A stretch of 64,000 nucleotides of DNA from Mesorhizobium erdmanii USDA 3471 (GTDB lineage Bacteria > Pseudomonadota > Alphaproteobacteria > Rhizobiales > Rhizobiaceae), in contig NZ_KI421454.1 of NCBI RefSeq assembly GCF_000472705.1, positions 209,227 to 273,226 on the forward strand, in the 5' to 3' direction. Below are positions 8,535 to 17,199 of this stretch, in pieces. The position numbers were made by a program, and so were the translations under genes. The notes beneath the pieces were generated by a model, which saw only the letters and a program-made list of their open reading frames with translations, ran no database searches and was not told the origin of the DNA. Each line of letters opens with the position of its first letter. The first letter of the stretch is position 1.

Positions 8535-9227
8535 ATGGCGAGAGCGCGAATTGGCGTGGCGCGGGCAGTGACAGCGGCCGTCGTCCTCATCGTTGCGGGA
8601 CAGGCCGGCGCGGCAGATGTTGGGCAAGCCGCGAGCGTCCCGCAGGCAGAAGCCTGCGTCGCGGAAGCGCCAAGCCCCTGGCAGATCCGCCTGCGTGCGT
8701 TGGGGGTGATCACCGAGGATTCGGGCTATGTCAATGCGGTGCCCGGCTCCGGTCTTTCCTATTCGAACACCGTGACGCCGGAACTCGATATCTCATATTT
8801 CTTCACGGACAACATCGCCACCGAACTCATACTCGGCACCACCTATGCCAACATCGATGGCCAAGGTGCGATCGGCGGGCTGGGCAAGGTCGGCAAGGTT
8901 TGGCTGCTGCCGCCCACGCTCACATTGCAGTATCATTTTACCGATTTCGGCGCCTTCAAGCCCTATATCGGCGCCGGCGTGAACTATACGATCTTCTATC
9001 ATCAGCAAGCCGGCAGCGCCGATGATCTCAAGGTCAAGAATACATTCGGCGCCGCGCTGCAGGTCGGATTCGACTACATGGTGGACCAGCACTGGGGCGT
9101 CAACTTCGACGTGAAGAAGCTTTTCCTTAAGCCCGACTTCGACGTCACTGTCGCCGGCACGAAGCTCACAGGCAAGGCCAAGCTCGATCCCTGGCTGGTA
9201 GGCGCAGGTCTCACCTACCGCTTCTAA
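8535..9227 (+). CDS. OmpW-family outer-membrane protein
   Basis: 230 residues with a signal peptide (VTAAVVLIVAGQAGA, cleavage near residue 26) and the OmpW eight-strand barrel pattern: WQIRLRALGVITEDSGYVNA, ELDISYFFTDNIATELILGT, FKPYIGAGVNYTIFY, WGVNFDVKKLFLKPDF and the terminal LDPWLVGAGLTYRF ending in Phe. OmpW proteins form narrow hydrophobic channels for small apolar compounds. The start has AAGGAGAG 7 bases upstream. A candidate sigma-54 promoter lies ahead. The P450 gene begins about 100 bases after it on the same strand, so the two may share a transcript. Confidence 0.85.
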   Translation: MARARIGVARAVTAAVVLIVAGQAGAADVGQAASVPQAEACVAEAPSPWQIRLRALGVITEDSGYVNAVPGSGLSYSNTVTPELDISYFFTDNIATELILGTTYANIDGQGAIGGLGKVGKVWLLPPTLTLQYHFTDFGAFKPYIGAGVNYTIFYHQQAGSADDLKVKNTFGAALQVGFDYMVDQHWGVNFDVKKLFLKPDFDVTVAGTKLTGKAKLDPWLVGAGLTYRF

Positions 9228-9324
9228 TGTCGAAAGGACCCTGAAGGGGCACTTTTCGAAGTCCGCGCGCGGATCTTCCGTGCCGAGAAGTGGACCCGCG
9301 ATGGTTCTTAAAGGAGTTGTTGGC

Positions 9325-10557
9325 ATGCGCGTAGAAAACGATCATTGCGACGTGATCGGTGTGCCGGCCGCTCCCACGCAACTTGATCGTCTTTCTTCTG
9401 CGATTCTGCGGCAGGGGGGGATGGCGCGAGTGTCGCTGCCAGGCGATGTGGTGACCTGGGCGGCAGGCCGTCACCAGACGCTCAGGCAGATGCTTTCCGA
9501 CCAGCGTTTCAACAAGGACTGGCGACAGTGGCGGGCGCTGCAGGACGGCGAGATTCCCGAGGATCATCCGCTGATCGGGATATGCAAAGTGGACAACATG
9601 ACCACGGCGCACGGCGCCGATCACCGGCGCTTGCGCGGCCTGCTGTCCAGCAGCTTCGCGCCCAGTCGTATCGCCTTGCTGGCGCCACGGGTCGAACAAT
9701 GCGTCGATCGACTCCTGGCCGAGATGGCGCAGCGCGGCGGCAGTGCCGATCTGATGTGCGAGTTCGCTGCTCCGCTGCCCACCAACGTGATCGCCGAACT
9801 GTTCGGTTTGCCGGACGAACAGCGCCAAGAGATCGTCGCGCTCACCTACAGCCTGGCCAACACCTCCGCCACAGCCGAAGAGGTGCGACAGACGCGGCAG
9901 CGCATCCCGGAGTTCTTCCGTCGCCTGATCGCGCTCAAGCGGGGCCAGCTCGGCGATGATCTGGCTTCGGCCCTGATCGTCGCGCGTGACAATGGCGAGC
10001 TCGTTTCCGACACCGAGCTCATCGACATGCTGTTCATGGTGCTCTCTGCGGGCTTCGTGACCACCGCCGGCGTCATCGGCAATGGCGTGCTGGCATTGCT
10101 GACGCATCCGCAGCAACTGCACCTGGTGCGCAGCGGCCAAGTTCCGTGGTCACAGGCGATCGAGGAGATCCTGCGCTGGGGCAGCTCAGCGGCCAATCTG
10201 CCGTTCCGCTATGCCACCCAGGACGTGGAGATCGACGGATGCATGGTCCGCCGCGGCGATGCCGTCCTGATGGCGTTCCATGCGGCGAACCGGGACGAAA
10301 AGGCATTCGGTCCCGGCGCCGACAGGTTCGATGTCACCCGGCGGCACAACCCGCATTTGTCATTCGGCGAGGGGCCGCATTCCTGCCTGGGCGCTGCGCT
10401 GGCGCGCCTGGAATTGCGCTGCGCCTTCCCCGCGCTGTTCGGGCGGCTGGAGGATCTGGCGCTGACCATCGCTGCGGAGGACGTCGTCTACATGCCGTCT
10501 TACGTCATTCGCTGCCCGCAGCGCCTGCCGGTCACCTTCCGCCCTTCCGTCGCTTAG
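9325..10557 (+). CDS. Cytochrome P450
   Basis: The ATG at 9325 is chosen because AAAGGAG lies 8 bases upstream; it gives 410 residues. Visible P450 elements are the I-helix region (FMVLSAGFVTTAGVIGNGV), the K-helix E-x-x-R (IEEILRWGSS), and the heme loop FGEGPHSCLGAALARLE with the axial Cys. It resembles soluble bacterial class I P450s of the CYP107 type, which need a separate ferredoxin and reductase; none is encoded nearby. It is not the gibberellin-operon trio, since its partners are absent. A decayed second P450 follows directly. The substrate is unknown. Confidence 0.85.
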   Translation: MRVENDHCDVIGVPAAPTQLDRLSSAILRQGGMARVSLPGDVVTWAAGRHQTLRQMLSDQRFNKDWRQWRALQDGEIPEDHPLIGICKVDNMTTAHGADHRRLRGLLSSSFAPSRIALLAPRVEQCVDRLLAEMAQRGGSADLMCEFAAPLPTNVIAELFGLPDEQRQEIVALTYSLANTSATAEEVRQTRQRIPEFFRRLIALKRGQLGDDLASALIVARDNGELVSDTELIDMLFMVLSAGFVTTAGVIGNGVLALLTHPQQLHLVRSGQVPWSQAIEEILRWGSSAANLPFRYATQDVEIDGCMVRRGDAVLMAFHAANRDEKAFGPGADRFDVTRRHNPHLSFGEGPHSCLGAALARLELRCAFPALFGRLEDLALTIAAEDVVYMPSYVIRCPQRLPVTFRPSVA

Positions 10558-10589
10558 AGAAGTGCGGCATTCACCCCGGATTCGGTGAT

Positions 10590-10885
10590 TCTCGGTTCTC
10601 CGGGAGGCTGGACTCGCACGAGGGGGGCGAGCATGCCCGGTTACGCACGATCGTGGCGCCGGCCTTCAGCTGCTCGCGCAGCAGGTCGAGGCGATCGCCG
10701 CGCAGTTGTTCGAGACGCTGGCAGCCCAGCCCCAACCCGCCAACCTGAGGCGCCCCTCTCCTTTCCGCTTCCGGCCATGGTCCTCAGCGCTGATGGGCGA
10801 ATGCGCAAGCACGCTGAGCGAAGCCGAGCGGGAACAACTACTGGGGTTTCCGGCGGACTGTGACGACCTGGCCCGACTTTACGCC
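10590..10885 (+). pseudogene. Second cytochrome P450, decayed N-terminal fragment
   Basis: Read across frames, the segment gives EHARLRTIVAPAFS, then AQQVEAIAAQLFETLAAQPQ and LSEAEREQLLGFP. This is the C-helix HxRLR motif and the following helices of a bacterial P450. There are several frameshifts and no I-helix or heme loop. It lies just after the intact P450, so it is the scar of a tandem P450 gene. Confidence 0.55.
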
Positions 10886-11069
10886 TTTGAGCCCGGCGAC
10901 CTCGATCTGATCAGGCGTCGCCGATGGGGACAAGGACCTCGCCGAGCCTGCACCGATGAGAGGCCGCATCGTATGCGGCTTTGGGCGAAAGAGACCGATC
11001 CGCGCAAGGGCATTATTCGCATCATCACATAAACATCTCGTTATATGTATTGACAAGGAGCGAAGCGGA

Positions 11070-11262
11070 TGTGATTGTGCGCATGTCGTGGTTCTCCGCG
11101 CGGCACTGCCGTAGCGGAGCTAAGAGGGAAGCCGGTGCGATGCCGGCGCTGCCCCCGCAACTGTTAGCGGCGAGCCAAGCCCATTGGTGTCACTGAGGCG
11201 AACGGCCTCGGGAAGACGGGCAGAGGCTTTGACCCGCGAGCCAGGAGACCTGCCACGACGAA
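11070..11262 (+). promoter_or_regulatory. Cobalamin (B12) riboswitch
   Basis: The conserved core is present in order: GGGAAGCCGGTGCGATGCCG, then GCTGCCCCCGCAACTGT, then TTAGCGGCGAGCC, TGTCACTGAG, GGGAAGACGGGCAGAGG, and CGCGAGCCAGGAGACCTGCC. It ends about 100 bases before the metE start on the same strand. Binding of adenosylcobalamin would shut off the B12-independent methionine synthase, the usual logic for this riboswitch-gene pair. Confidence 0.93.
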
Positions 11263-11363
11263 CAACGTCCACGGGCGGGGTGTCTCGGTGGCCGCGGTAG
11301 CCTGGCTTCGTGCCGCCTACTCGCGCGTTCCTTGTCCCCACGCCCCAACCATCGGGGTATGGC

Positions 11364-13718
11364 ATGACTGTCTCTCAACACATTCCTGTGGCAACGCTCG
11401 GCGTGCCGCGTATCGGTCGACGGCGGGAACTCAAATTCGCGCTTGAAAGCTACTGGTCCGGAAAATCTCCCGCTGCCGACCTGCTCGCGACGGCGAAGGC
11501 GCTACGCGCCGCCAGTTGGAGGGAGCAGCACGATCGCGGCGTGTCGAAAATCCCCTCCAACGATTTCTCGCTTTATGACCATGTGCTCGACACCGTCGCC
11601 ATGGTCGGCGCCGTGCCGGCACGATACGCCTGGACTGACGGCGAGGTCCCACTCGATACCTATTTCGCAATGGCGCGCGGCAACTAAGGTCAGGCCGCTG
11701 ATTGTGGACATGCCGGTGACGAGCATGCGGCCAACGGGCATGGCCTTGCCGCGATGGAAATGACCAAATGGTTCGACACCAACTATCACTACATTGTGCC
11801 GGAACTTACGGACGATCAGAGCTTTGCCCTCTCGTCGGCGAAACCGGTCGATCATTTCCTCGAGGCCAAGGCGCTCGGCATCCACACGCGCCCGGTCCTG
11901 CTTGGACCGGTTACCTTTCTCAAGTTGGCGAAGTCACCTGAGGAAGGTTTCAACCCTATCGCGCTCCTGCCACGGCTGCTGCCCGTCTACGAGGAGCTCC
12001 TGCGGAGGCTGAAGCTCGCGGGAGCCGATTGGGTGCAGATCGATGAGCCGGCGCTCGTGGTCGATCTGGTTCCCAACGAACGGGATGCGCTCCAATTCGC
12101 CTACTGCCGGCTGGCAAAAGCAGCACCGGAGTTGAAGATCATGGTCGCTACCTATTTCGGATCGCTGGGAGACAATCTCGAGACCGCAATTTCTCTGCCC
12201 GTGGCGGGACTGCACGTCGATCTCGTGCGCGCTCCAGAGCAGTTGGAGACCGTCGGCCGGCTCGCGCAGAAGGAACTTGTGCTCTCGCTCGGGCTGATCG
12301 ACGGCCGCAACGTCTGGCGCGCGAACCTGCCTGCCATGCTTGACCGCATCAAGCCGATCGTCGCCGGCTGGCCGTTGGACCGCGTGGAGATCGCCCCGTC
12401 CTGCTCGATGCTGCATGTGCCGATCGACCTGGACATGGAGACGGCACTCGATGCGGATGTGAAATCGTGGCTCGCCTTCGCGGCGCAAAAAACCGACGAG
12501 CTGGTCGTGCTCGCCCGTGCCCTGGCTGAAGGCCGGGACGCGGTCGCCGCCGAACTGGAGGCGTCGGCTGAGGCTGCCGCCGCTCGCGCGACATCCGCGA
12601 AGGTGCATGATCCGCTCGTTGAAGGTCGGGTCGCCAGCATCAAGGTCGCCATGACGCGCCGGAAGAGCGCATTCGACGTGCGCTCCAAGCTTCAGGGCGA
12701 CACGTTTGGCTTGCCATCCTTCCCCACCACGACGATCGGCTCCTTCCCGCAAACAGCCGAGGTTCGCAAGGCGCGGGCAGCCCATGCCAAGGGCGAGCTG
12801 AGTTACGTCGACTATGAGGCCTTCCTGAAAAAAGAGATAGAAGCCGCCGTTCGCTGGCAAGAAGAGATCGGACTCGACGTGCTGGTCCACGGCGAATTCG
12901 AGCGCAACGATATGGTGCAGTATTTCGCCGAGCAGCTCTGCGGCTTCGTCTTCACGCAACACGGGTGGGTGCAGAGCTATGGCTCGCGCTTTGTGCGACC
13001 CCCGATCATCATTGGAGATGTGTCGCGACAACAGCCGATGACACTACACTGGTGGCGATATGCCCAGTCGCTGACGCCCAAGCCGGTGAAGGGCATGCTT
13101 ACCGGCCCGGTGACGATCCTCAACTGGTCCTTCGTCCGGGACGACCTTGCGCGCTCAGCCGTCTGCCGCCAGGTCGCGCTCGCCATTCGCGATGAAGTGG
13201 GCGACCTCGAAAAGGCCGGCGCCAGGATGATCCAGATCGACGAAGCCGCACTGCGCGAGGGCTTGCCGCTGCGCGAGGCCGAGTGGCAGGCCTATCTCGA
13301 CTGGGCCGTCGAATGCTTCCGGCTGGCTTCAACGGCGGTCGGCGATGCGACCCAGATCCACACCCATATGTGCTACTCCGAGTTCGGCGATATCGTGGAC
13401 GCGATTGCCGCAATGGATGCCGATGTGATCTCCATTGAAACCTCGCGCTCGCAGATGGAACTGCTCGATACGCTTCGAACCTTCAAGTATCCGAACGAGA
13501 TCGGTCCCGGCGTCTATGACATTCACTCGCCGCGGGTCCCGGAAGTGGGCGATATTTCCAACCTCATCATGCTTGCGCGCGAGCGATTGCTGGATGGCCA
13601 ACTGTGGGTGAATCCCGACTGCGGTCTCAAAACGCGCAGGTGGGAGGAGGTCCGCCCTGCCCTGGTGAACATGGTGGCTGCAGCACGCGCAATTCGGGAA
13701 AAAGCGCAGACGGCGTAG
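11364..13718 (+). pseudogene. metE: B12-independent methionine synthase with internal stop
   Basis: MetE transfers the methyl group of 5-methyl-THF-polyglutamate to homocysteine. One frame from ATG 11364 to 13718 would give 784 residues (usual length about 750-785), but codon 108 is TAA (11685-11687), in ARGN-stop-GQAADCGHAG. No frameshift is needed to continue, and CAA is a likely ancestral codon. The rest is well preserved: the zinc ligands are visible as IHTHMCYSEF (His and Cys), SIETSRS (Glu) and NPDCGLKTR (Cys). Re-initiation at 11754 (MEMTKWFDTNYHY) would give a protein lacking the first barrel's start. Decay, suppression or a base-call error are all possible. A cobalamin riboswitch controls it. 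Confidence 0.88.
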
Positions 13719-13814
13719 GGCTCGGTGCCACTCGCCGGCGGTGAGCGGCAACGCCACACACAGGGCGATCTTGGGGGAGTCTATCCGGCGCGCCCAAGGC
13801 AATCGCGCTGCCAG

Positions 13815-14010
13815 TGACGAAGCGCCTCGGCAACCTTGTCCTGGCTGAGCCCTTGTTACGGCGGGTTGAAGTCAGCTGTTCCAGAAGCCCCGCGTTGGCA
13901 GGCGATCGAAGGAGGCCGGCCGCAAATGAGCCGGCCAGAAACGAGACGGCTCACGGCCAGCCAGCTTCGGATTATTCCGTAGTCGATAAAATCCAGTATC
14001 ATTATCATCT
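13815..14010 (-). pseudogene. Decayed copy of XRE regulator start region
   Basis: This stretch matches the 5' part and upstream region of the intact XRE gene at 23698-23943 base by base over most of its length. For example GAAGCGCCTCGGCAACCTTG faces GAAGCGCTTCGGCAACCTTG, and both carry TTCGGATTAT near the promoter. In translation GLSQDKVAEALR matches GLTQAKVAEALR. Stops interrupt the frame and the HTH is not complete. Confidence 0.6.
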
Positions 14011-14438
14011 CCCCGATCTTGATCGCCGAAACCCCGCTCCCGACCGTCGGAAGAAGCATCGGCGATCACGCGCCGCCGGTCCGCGGAGCGCGTTCCAGGA
14101 GACCGGATGCAGGGCAAGCTGGGGAAACGTTCAAACGGCACTTCTGGAGACGATTGAGGCGGCATCGACGCTCTGCCATCTGCAGCGGGCCAACTCCCGC
14201 TCAATGGCTCCGTCTGCCTCTGTCTCCAATCACGATCGCCGCGAAGGCGAAGCCGAGCGGCCGCAGCTGGCAGGCGGACCCCTTCTGTTTTGATGGTCAA
14301 GATCCGGCGCCGGGACCAGCAAAGCCGTCGCGGAAATTGCGGGGTTAGCTTGCTCCTGGCCGATGCCGGCAGGGGTGTTCGGACCGCGCCCAATCGCGAT
14401 GTGCAGACGGCCGAAATTCACGAGCGGCGTCCCAAATC
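14011..14438. other. Intergenic, unassigned
   Basis: Both strands have open frames (for example 14019-14348 plus, 14230-14442 minus), but none shows a recognisable domain, ribosome site or signal. It lies between the XRE remnant and the first DUF982 gene. Confidence 0.4.
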
Positions 14439-14687
14439 TCAATCACTGCGCAGAATGCGTGCTTCGAGTGCGGCTGCGACGAAAGCTCGTCGAGCGGCTG
14501 GGGGATGGGTCTTACCGCGTAAAACCTGCAGACAGGTGTCCATCGCTATTCTGCGTTTATCGGTCTCATGATGCAGATCCCGCAGCAAGATAGCGGCCGC
14601 GTCGTTGACGTCGAACACGATACGCTCCGAGCTGCGGCGGCTAAGCTGAACAACGACTGGCCTCTCAAATCTGATCAACCCGGTCAT
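14439..14687 (-). CDS. DUF982 family protein
   Basis: 82 residues that match the DUF982 pattern found almost only in rhizobia: F-x-x-P-V-x-V at the start (IRFERPVVVQL), a middle DVNDAAAILLRDLHH (x-x-x-EAxxxLxxxW), a Cys-containing helix AMDTCLQVLRG, and the C-terminal ARRAFVAAALEARIL. The start at 14687 has a very strong GGAGGAGG immediately upstream. The function of the family is not known. Another DUF982 gene lies 270 bases upstream on the same strand. Confidence 0.78.
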   Translation of the reverse strand: MTGLIRFERPVVVQLSRRSSERIVFDVNDAAAILLRDLHHETDKRRIAMDTCLQVLRGKTHPPAARRAFVAAALEARILRSD

Positions 14688-14958
14688 CCCCCTCCTCCAC
14701 AGCCACTAAGCGGCAAACAGCCCGGGTCGCATTTCTTAACTCAGCCGAACGCGACCGCTGCACCTGCGCCATTGAGCCTGGCCATTGGCGGGCAAGCGAT
14801 CGCCATGAGGCGCGTCCGGCCATGGTCAGCTTGCGTGCGATCTGCGGTTGTGCAGTCGATGGTGAGGAACTGCTTCTCATTCGCGTGGTCTAGCTGTGAA
14901 ACCTGAACATAGTGCACTGTTTGACGCGCCTCGCCAGTCTCAAACATGTCGTCGATGT

Positions 14959-15261
14959 CTACACCTGCACTTTTCCACTGCCCGATCTGCAGGCGGCGAT
15001 CCACTGCATCGCGGAGGTTGGATCTTCCAATATGGCGACCCGCTTGGCAAAGCCGAAAAAGGCATTGCGCGCCGTGCTTACCGGCTTGCGCCCATCGTAT
15101 GCATCGTAGCATGCTCTCAGGGCGGCTTCGTGGATCAGGTCTCTGCGATCTTCCGGCCATTCATTGAGAAAATCGATTGCATCCGCAAGGCCGGCAATCT
15201 CTTGGATGATGTGCGTTGCGCGCTTCACGAAAAGGGGGCTGCTGAAAGCCTCAGCGTTCAT
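14959..15261 (-). CDS. DUF982 family protein
   Basis: 100 residues from the ATG at 15261, preceded by GGGAGAA; the frame extends upstream but without a ribosome site. It follows the DUF982 plan: FSSPLFVKRATHIIQEIAGL, DAIDFLNEWPEDRRDLIHEA, ALRACYDAYDGRKP and TARNAFFGFAKRVAILED. It pairs with the DUF982 gene at 14439-14687; the two are only distantly alike. The function is unknown. Confidence 0.78.
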   Translation of the reverse strand: MNAEAFSSPLFVKRATHIIQEIAGLADAIDFLNEWPEDRRDLIHEAALRACYDAYDGRKPVSTARNAFFGFAKRVAILEDPTSAMQWIAACRSGSGKVQV

Positions 15262-15505
15262 TGGTTTCTCCCAACTTTCTAAATAGCCAATTTGCGGTGA
15301 AGAGGCGCCGCATCGACACGGCGACCATGGCACAATGTGTTGTCAGGGCGATGACGGTTCAAGAGGAAGATCCGCGCCTGCGACCGGGCGTGCAGCGATC
15401 CGCCAACACATCATGCAATGGCTTGGTTGCCATCAAAGGCGGTCGTCACTATTAAGCTATGAAGTGATTCATAACCGGCTAGTCTAATTCCGCAGGAGCG
15501 TTTTC

Positions 15506-15970
15506 ATGACCGACGAAACCGAGAGCAAAGCCGACAACCTCATCGAACTCACCGCCCATGTCGTCTCAGCCTATGTTTCGAACAATCCGGTTCCCGTCGG
15601 TGAACTGCCTGGGCTTATCGGCCAGATACACATCGCATTGAAAGGCACTGCTGGTGGTGCCGCACCAGAAAAGTCAGAAGCTCTCAAGCCTGCCGTACCG
15701 ATCAGAAAATCGGTTACACCCGATTACATTTTCAGCCTTGAGGACGGTAAGAAGTTCAAGTCGCTCAAGCGTCACCTGGCCACCCACTATGGCCTTACGC
15801 CCGACGAATATCGCGCGAAATGGGAACTGCCGGCGGACTATCCCATGGTGGCGCCGAATTACGCTGCGGCGCGCTCGGCATTGGCCAAGACGATGGGTCT
15901 GGGCCGCAAGCCGAAGGAACCGGGAACGCCGGCACCTGCCAAGCGTCCCCGCAAGAAAGCCGCAGCCTGA
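15506..15970 (+). CDS. MucR/Ros-family regulator lacking zinc ligands
   Basis: 154 residues with the MucR/Ros fold: N-terminal oligomerisation part (LIELTAHVVSAYVSNNPVPV, PGLIGQIHIAL) and the C-terminal zinc-finger-like DNA-binding domain (LEDGKKFKSLKRHLATHYGL, TPDEYRAKWELPADYPMVAP). The two Cys of the C2H2 finger in Ros are Ser and Asp here (FSLEDG), while the two His remain. Such zinc-free homologues (Ml proteins) are known from Mesorhizobium loti and still bind AT-rich DNA. The gene is monocistronic, with an sRNA locus just downstream. It probably acts as an H-NS-like global regulator. The Lys-rich tail (KRPRKKAAA) is typical. Confidence 0.9.
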   Translation: MTDETESKADNLIELTAHVVSAYVSNNPVPVGELPGLIGQIHIALKGTAGGAAPEKSEALKPAVPIRKSVTPDYIFSLEDGKKFKSLKRHLATHYGLTPDEYRAKWELPADYPMVAPNYAAARSALAKTMGLGRKPKEPGTPAPAKRPRKKAAA

Positions 15971-16038
15971 CCGCACTTTTTCAGGATCGACGAAGCGGGC
16001 CCGGCATGATTTCGCACTCGCGAGATAAAATTTGTGCG

Positions 16039-16066
16039 TTGCAATATCCGGGGCGATCGGTATGAT
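16039..16066 (+). promoter_or_regulatory. Sigma-70-type promoter of the sRNA
   Basis: TTGCAA at 16039-16044 and TATGAT at 16061-16066 are separated by 16 bases. Transcription would begin at about 16072-16074, exactly where the first hairpin of the sRNA begins. Confidence 0.6.
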
Positions 16067-16071
16067 CATGG

Positions 16072-16187
16072 TGTCGGCCATCTACTCCTCCCAGATGTGG
16101 TGCCGACGCTGAATGGGGCGCACCTCCTCCCGCGTCTCATTCTAAATCGAGCCCGCTGCCACCTCCTCCCGGTAGCGGGCTTTTTCT
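16072..16187 (+). ncRNA. Alpha-r14-like trans-acting sRNA with three anti-SD hairpins
   Basis: Three consecutive hairpins each show CTCCTCCC in the loop. Hairpin 1 is GTCGGCC (16073) with GTGCCGAC (16100), loop ACTCCTCCC. Hairpin 2 pairs GAATGGGGCG with CGCGTCTCATTC, loop CACCTCCTCCC. Hairpin 3 pairs AGCCCGCT with AGCGGGCT, loop ACCTCCTCCC, followed by a T run, and doubles as the terminator. A promoter is placed correctly upstream. The length (about 115 nt) and three CCUCCUCCC loops match the alpha-r14 family (NfeR1/Smr14C2), which base-pairs with Shine-Dalgarno regions of transporter mRNAs. The identification rests on motif and structure, not alignment. Confidence 0.8.
16150..16186 (+). terminator. 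Rho-independent terminator (third sRNA hairpin)
   Basis: An 8-base-pair GC-rich stem (AGCCCGCT 16150-16157 with AGCGGGCT 16174-16181) is followed by TTTTTC. It closes the sRNA. Confidence 0.85.
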
Positions 16188-16228
16188 TTGTCTGAGGCGC
16201 GATTTCGGTAGGGCCAATGCATTTGGCT

Positions 16229-16831
16229 CTAAGCGAGGCGAAGGCTCCGAACTTCCAGGCCTTTCTTGCCCTGCCCGCATTGGACAAACACCTTCTGACC
16301 CTCCACCAGCATGCTCAATCCTGAGCGGGTCAGCGCGGTGGCATGAACGAAGATGTCCTTCTCACCATTTTCAGGAGCAATGAAGCCGAACCCCTTTTGG
16401 GGATTGTACCACTTGACGGTGCCCTCGCTCTCCAACTGGGCACTCGTCCCGGCGGTGGACTCTCCAGCACATCGAGTATGCAGCTGAGTTTTCGCGGTCT
16501 GATCGCCGACCGCCAGCACTCGCGCGACCTGGTGACCACCTCTTGGACTTTCTTGCGTTGTGACCTTGAGACGCATTCCCTCGGAAACACCGCTGCTCCC
16601 CGCCGCCTCCAGCACCCGGATATGCAGATAGGCCTCGATGCCCTCCGGCAATTTGACAAAGCCAAAACCCTTGCTGGTGTTGAACCAGATCACTTCGGCG
16701 TCAACAGGATCCGCGGTTACGGTGGACGAACGCTGAAAGTAGCTTGGCTCGGATGGCCGTTCCGCAAAAGAAACGGCGTCATCGTCATGGCGATGCCGTC
16801 GTGGCTCACGATGGTCTTTATATTTGCCCAT
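16229..16831 (-). CDS. Double cold-shock-domain protein
   Basis: From the ATG at 16831 the protein has 200 residues, starting MGKYKDHREPRRHRHDDD like its rhizobial relatives; the frame runs further upstream without support. Two cold-shock domains are present: the first at about residues 43-105 (AEVIWFNTSKGFGFVKLPEG, with the RNP1 core KGFGFV), and the second at about 135-198 (GTVKWYNPQKGFGFIAPENG, then DIFVHATAL with RNP2). In the first the RNP2 motif is altered (IEAYLHIRVLE). Such proteins bind single-stranded RNA/DNA and act as RNA chaperones. The gene converges with the sRNA locus. Confidence 0.85.
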   Translation of the reverse strand: MGKYKDHREPRRHRHDDDAVSFAERPSEPSYFQRSSTVTADPVDAEVIWFNTSKGFGFVKLPEGIEAYLHIRVLEAAGSSGVSEGMRLKVTTQESPRGGHQVARVLAVGDQTAKTQLHTRCAGESTAGTSAQLESEGTVKWYNPQKGFGFIAPENGEKDIFVHATALTRSGLSMLVEGQKVFVQCGQGKKGLEVRSLRLA

Positions 16832-17199
16832 GATCGTCTCGACTTGCTTGAACAACGCACTGCGCTCCCGGCAGGATAATCTCAATCGGGCGATGGGTTC
16901 ATGTCAATTCACCAGTTGGCCGCTTACCCCTTCTATCGCATCACGATCCGGGCCGACCTGTTGCCACACGAAGTCGACGATAGCGGGTGAGCAATATGCG
17001 ACAGGTCGAGCTGCTGATCCGAACGCTTCCCTATATCGCACGGCAGAAGGTTCGCACTGGAGTGCGACACCGCGATCAACCGTTTCGATCGTGACATCCA
17101 GCGGCTGCGTCTTATGCGGATGCCCAGCCGACATTTCGATTTACGCGCACTTTCCCGCACAGCCTGCACGAGGGGGCAGTTCGTCGTTGAATCGCCCGG
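16832..17199 (-). other. Intergenic with one possible small gene
   Basis: About 370 bases between the adenosine kinase stop and the cold-shock gene. A 76-codon minus-strand frame at 16904-17134 (MSAGHPHKTQPLDVTIETVD to VSGQLVN) has a plausible composition but no recognised domain and no clear ribosome site. It is given here as a possibility only. Confidence 0.3.

Noticed and set aside
9211..10140. 309-codon minus-strand frame
   Set aside because: Antisense to the P450 gene; composition artefact.
11934..13031. 365-codon minus-strand frame
   Set aside because: Antisense to metE, which is identified by zinc ligands and riboswitch.
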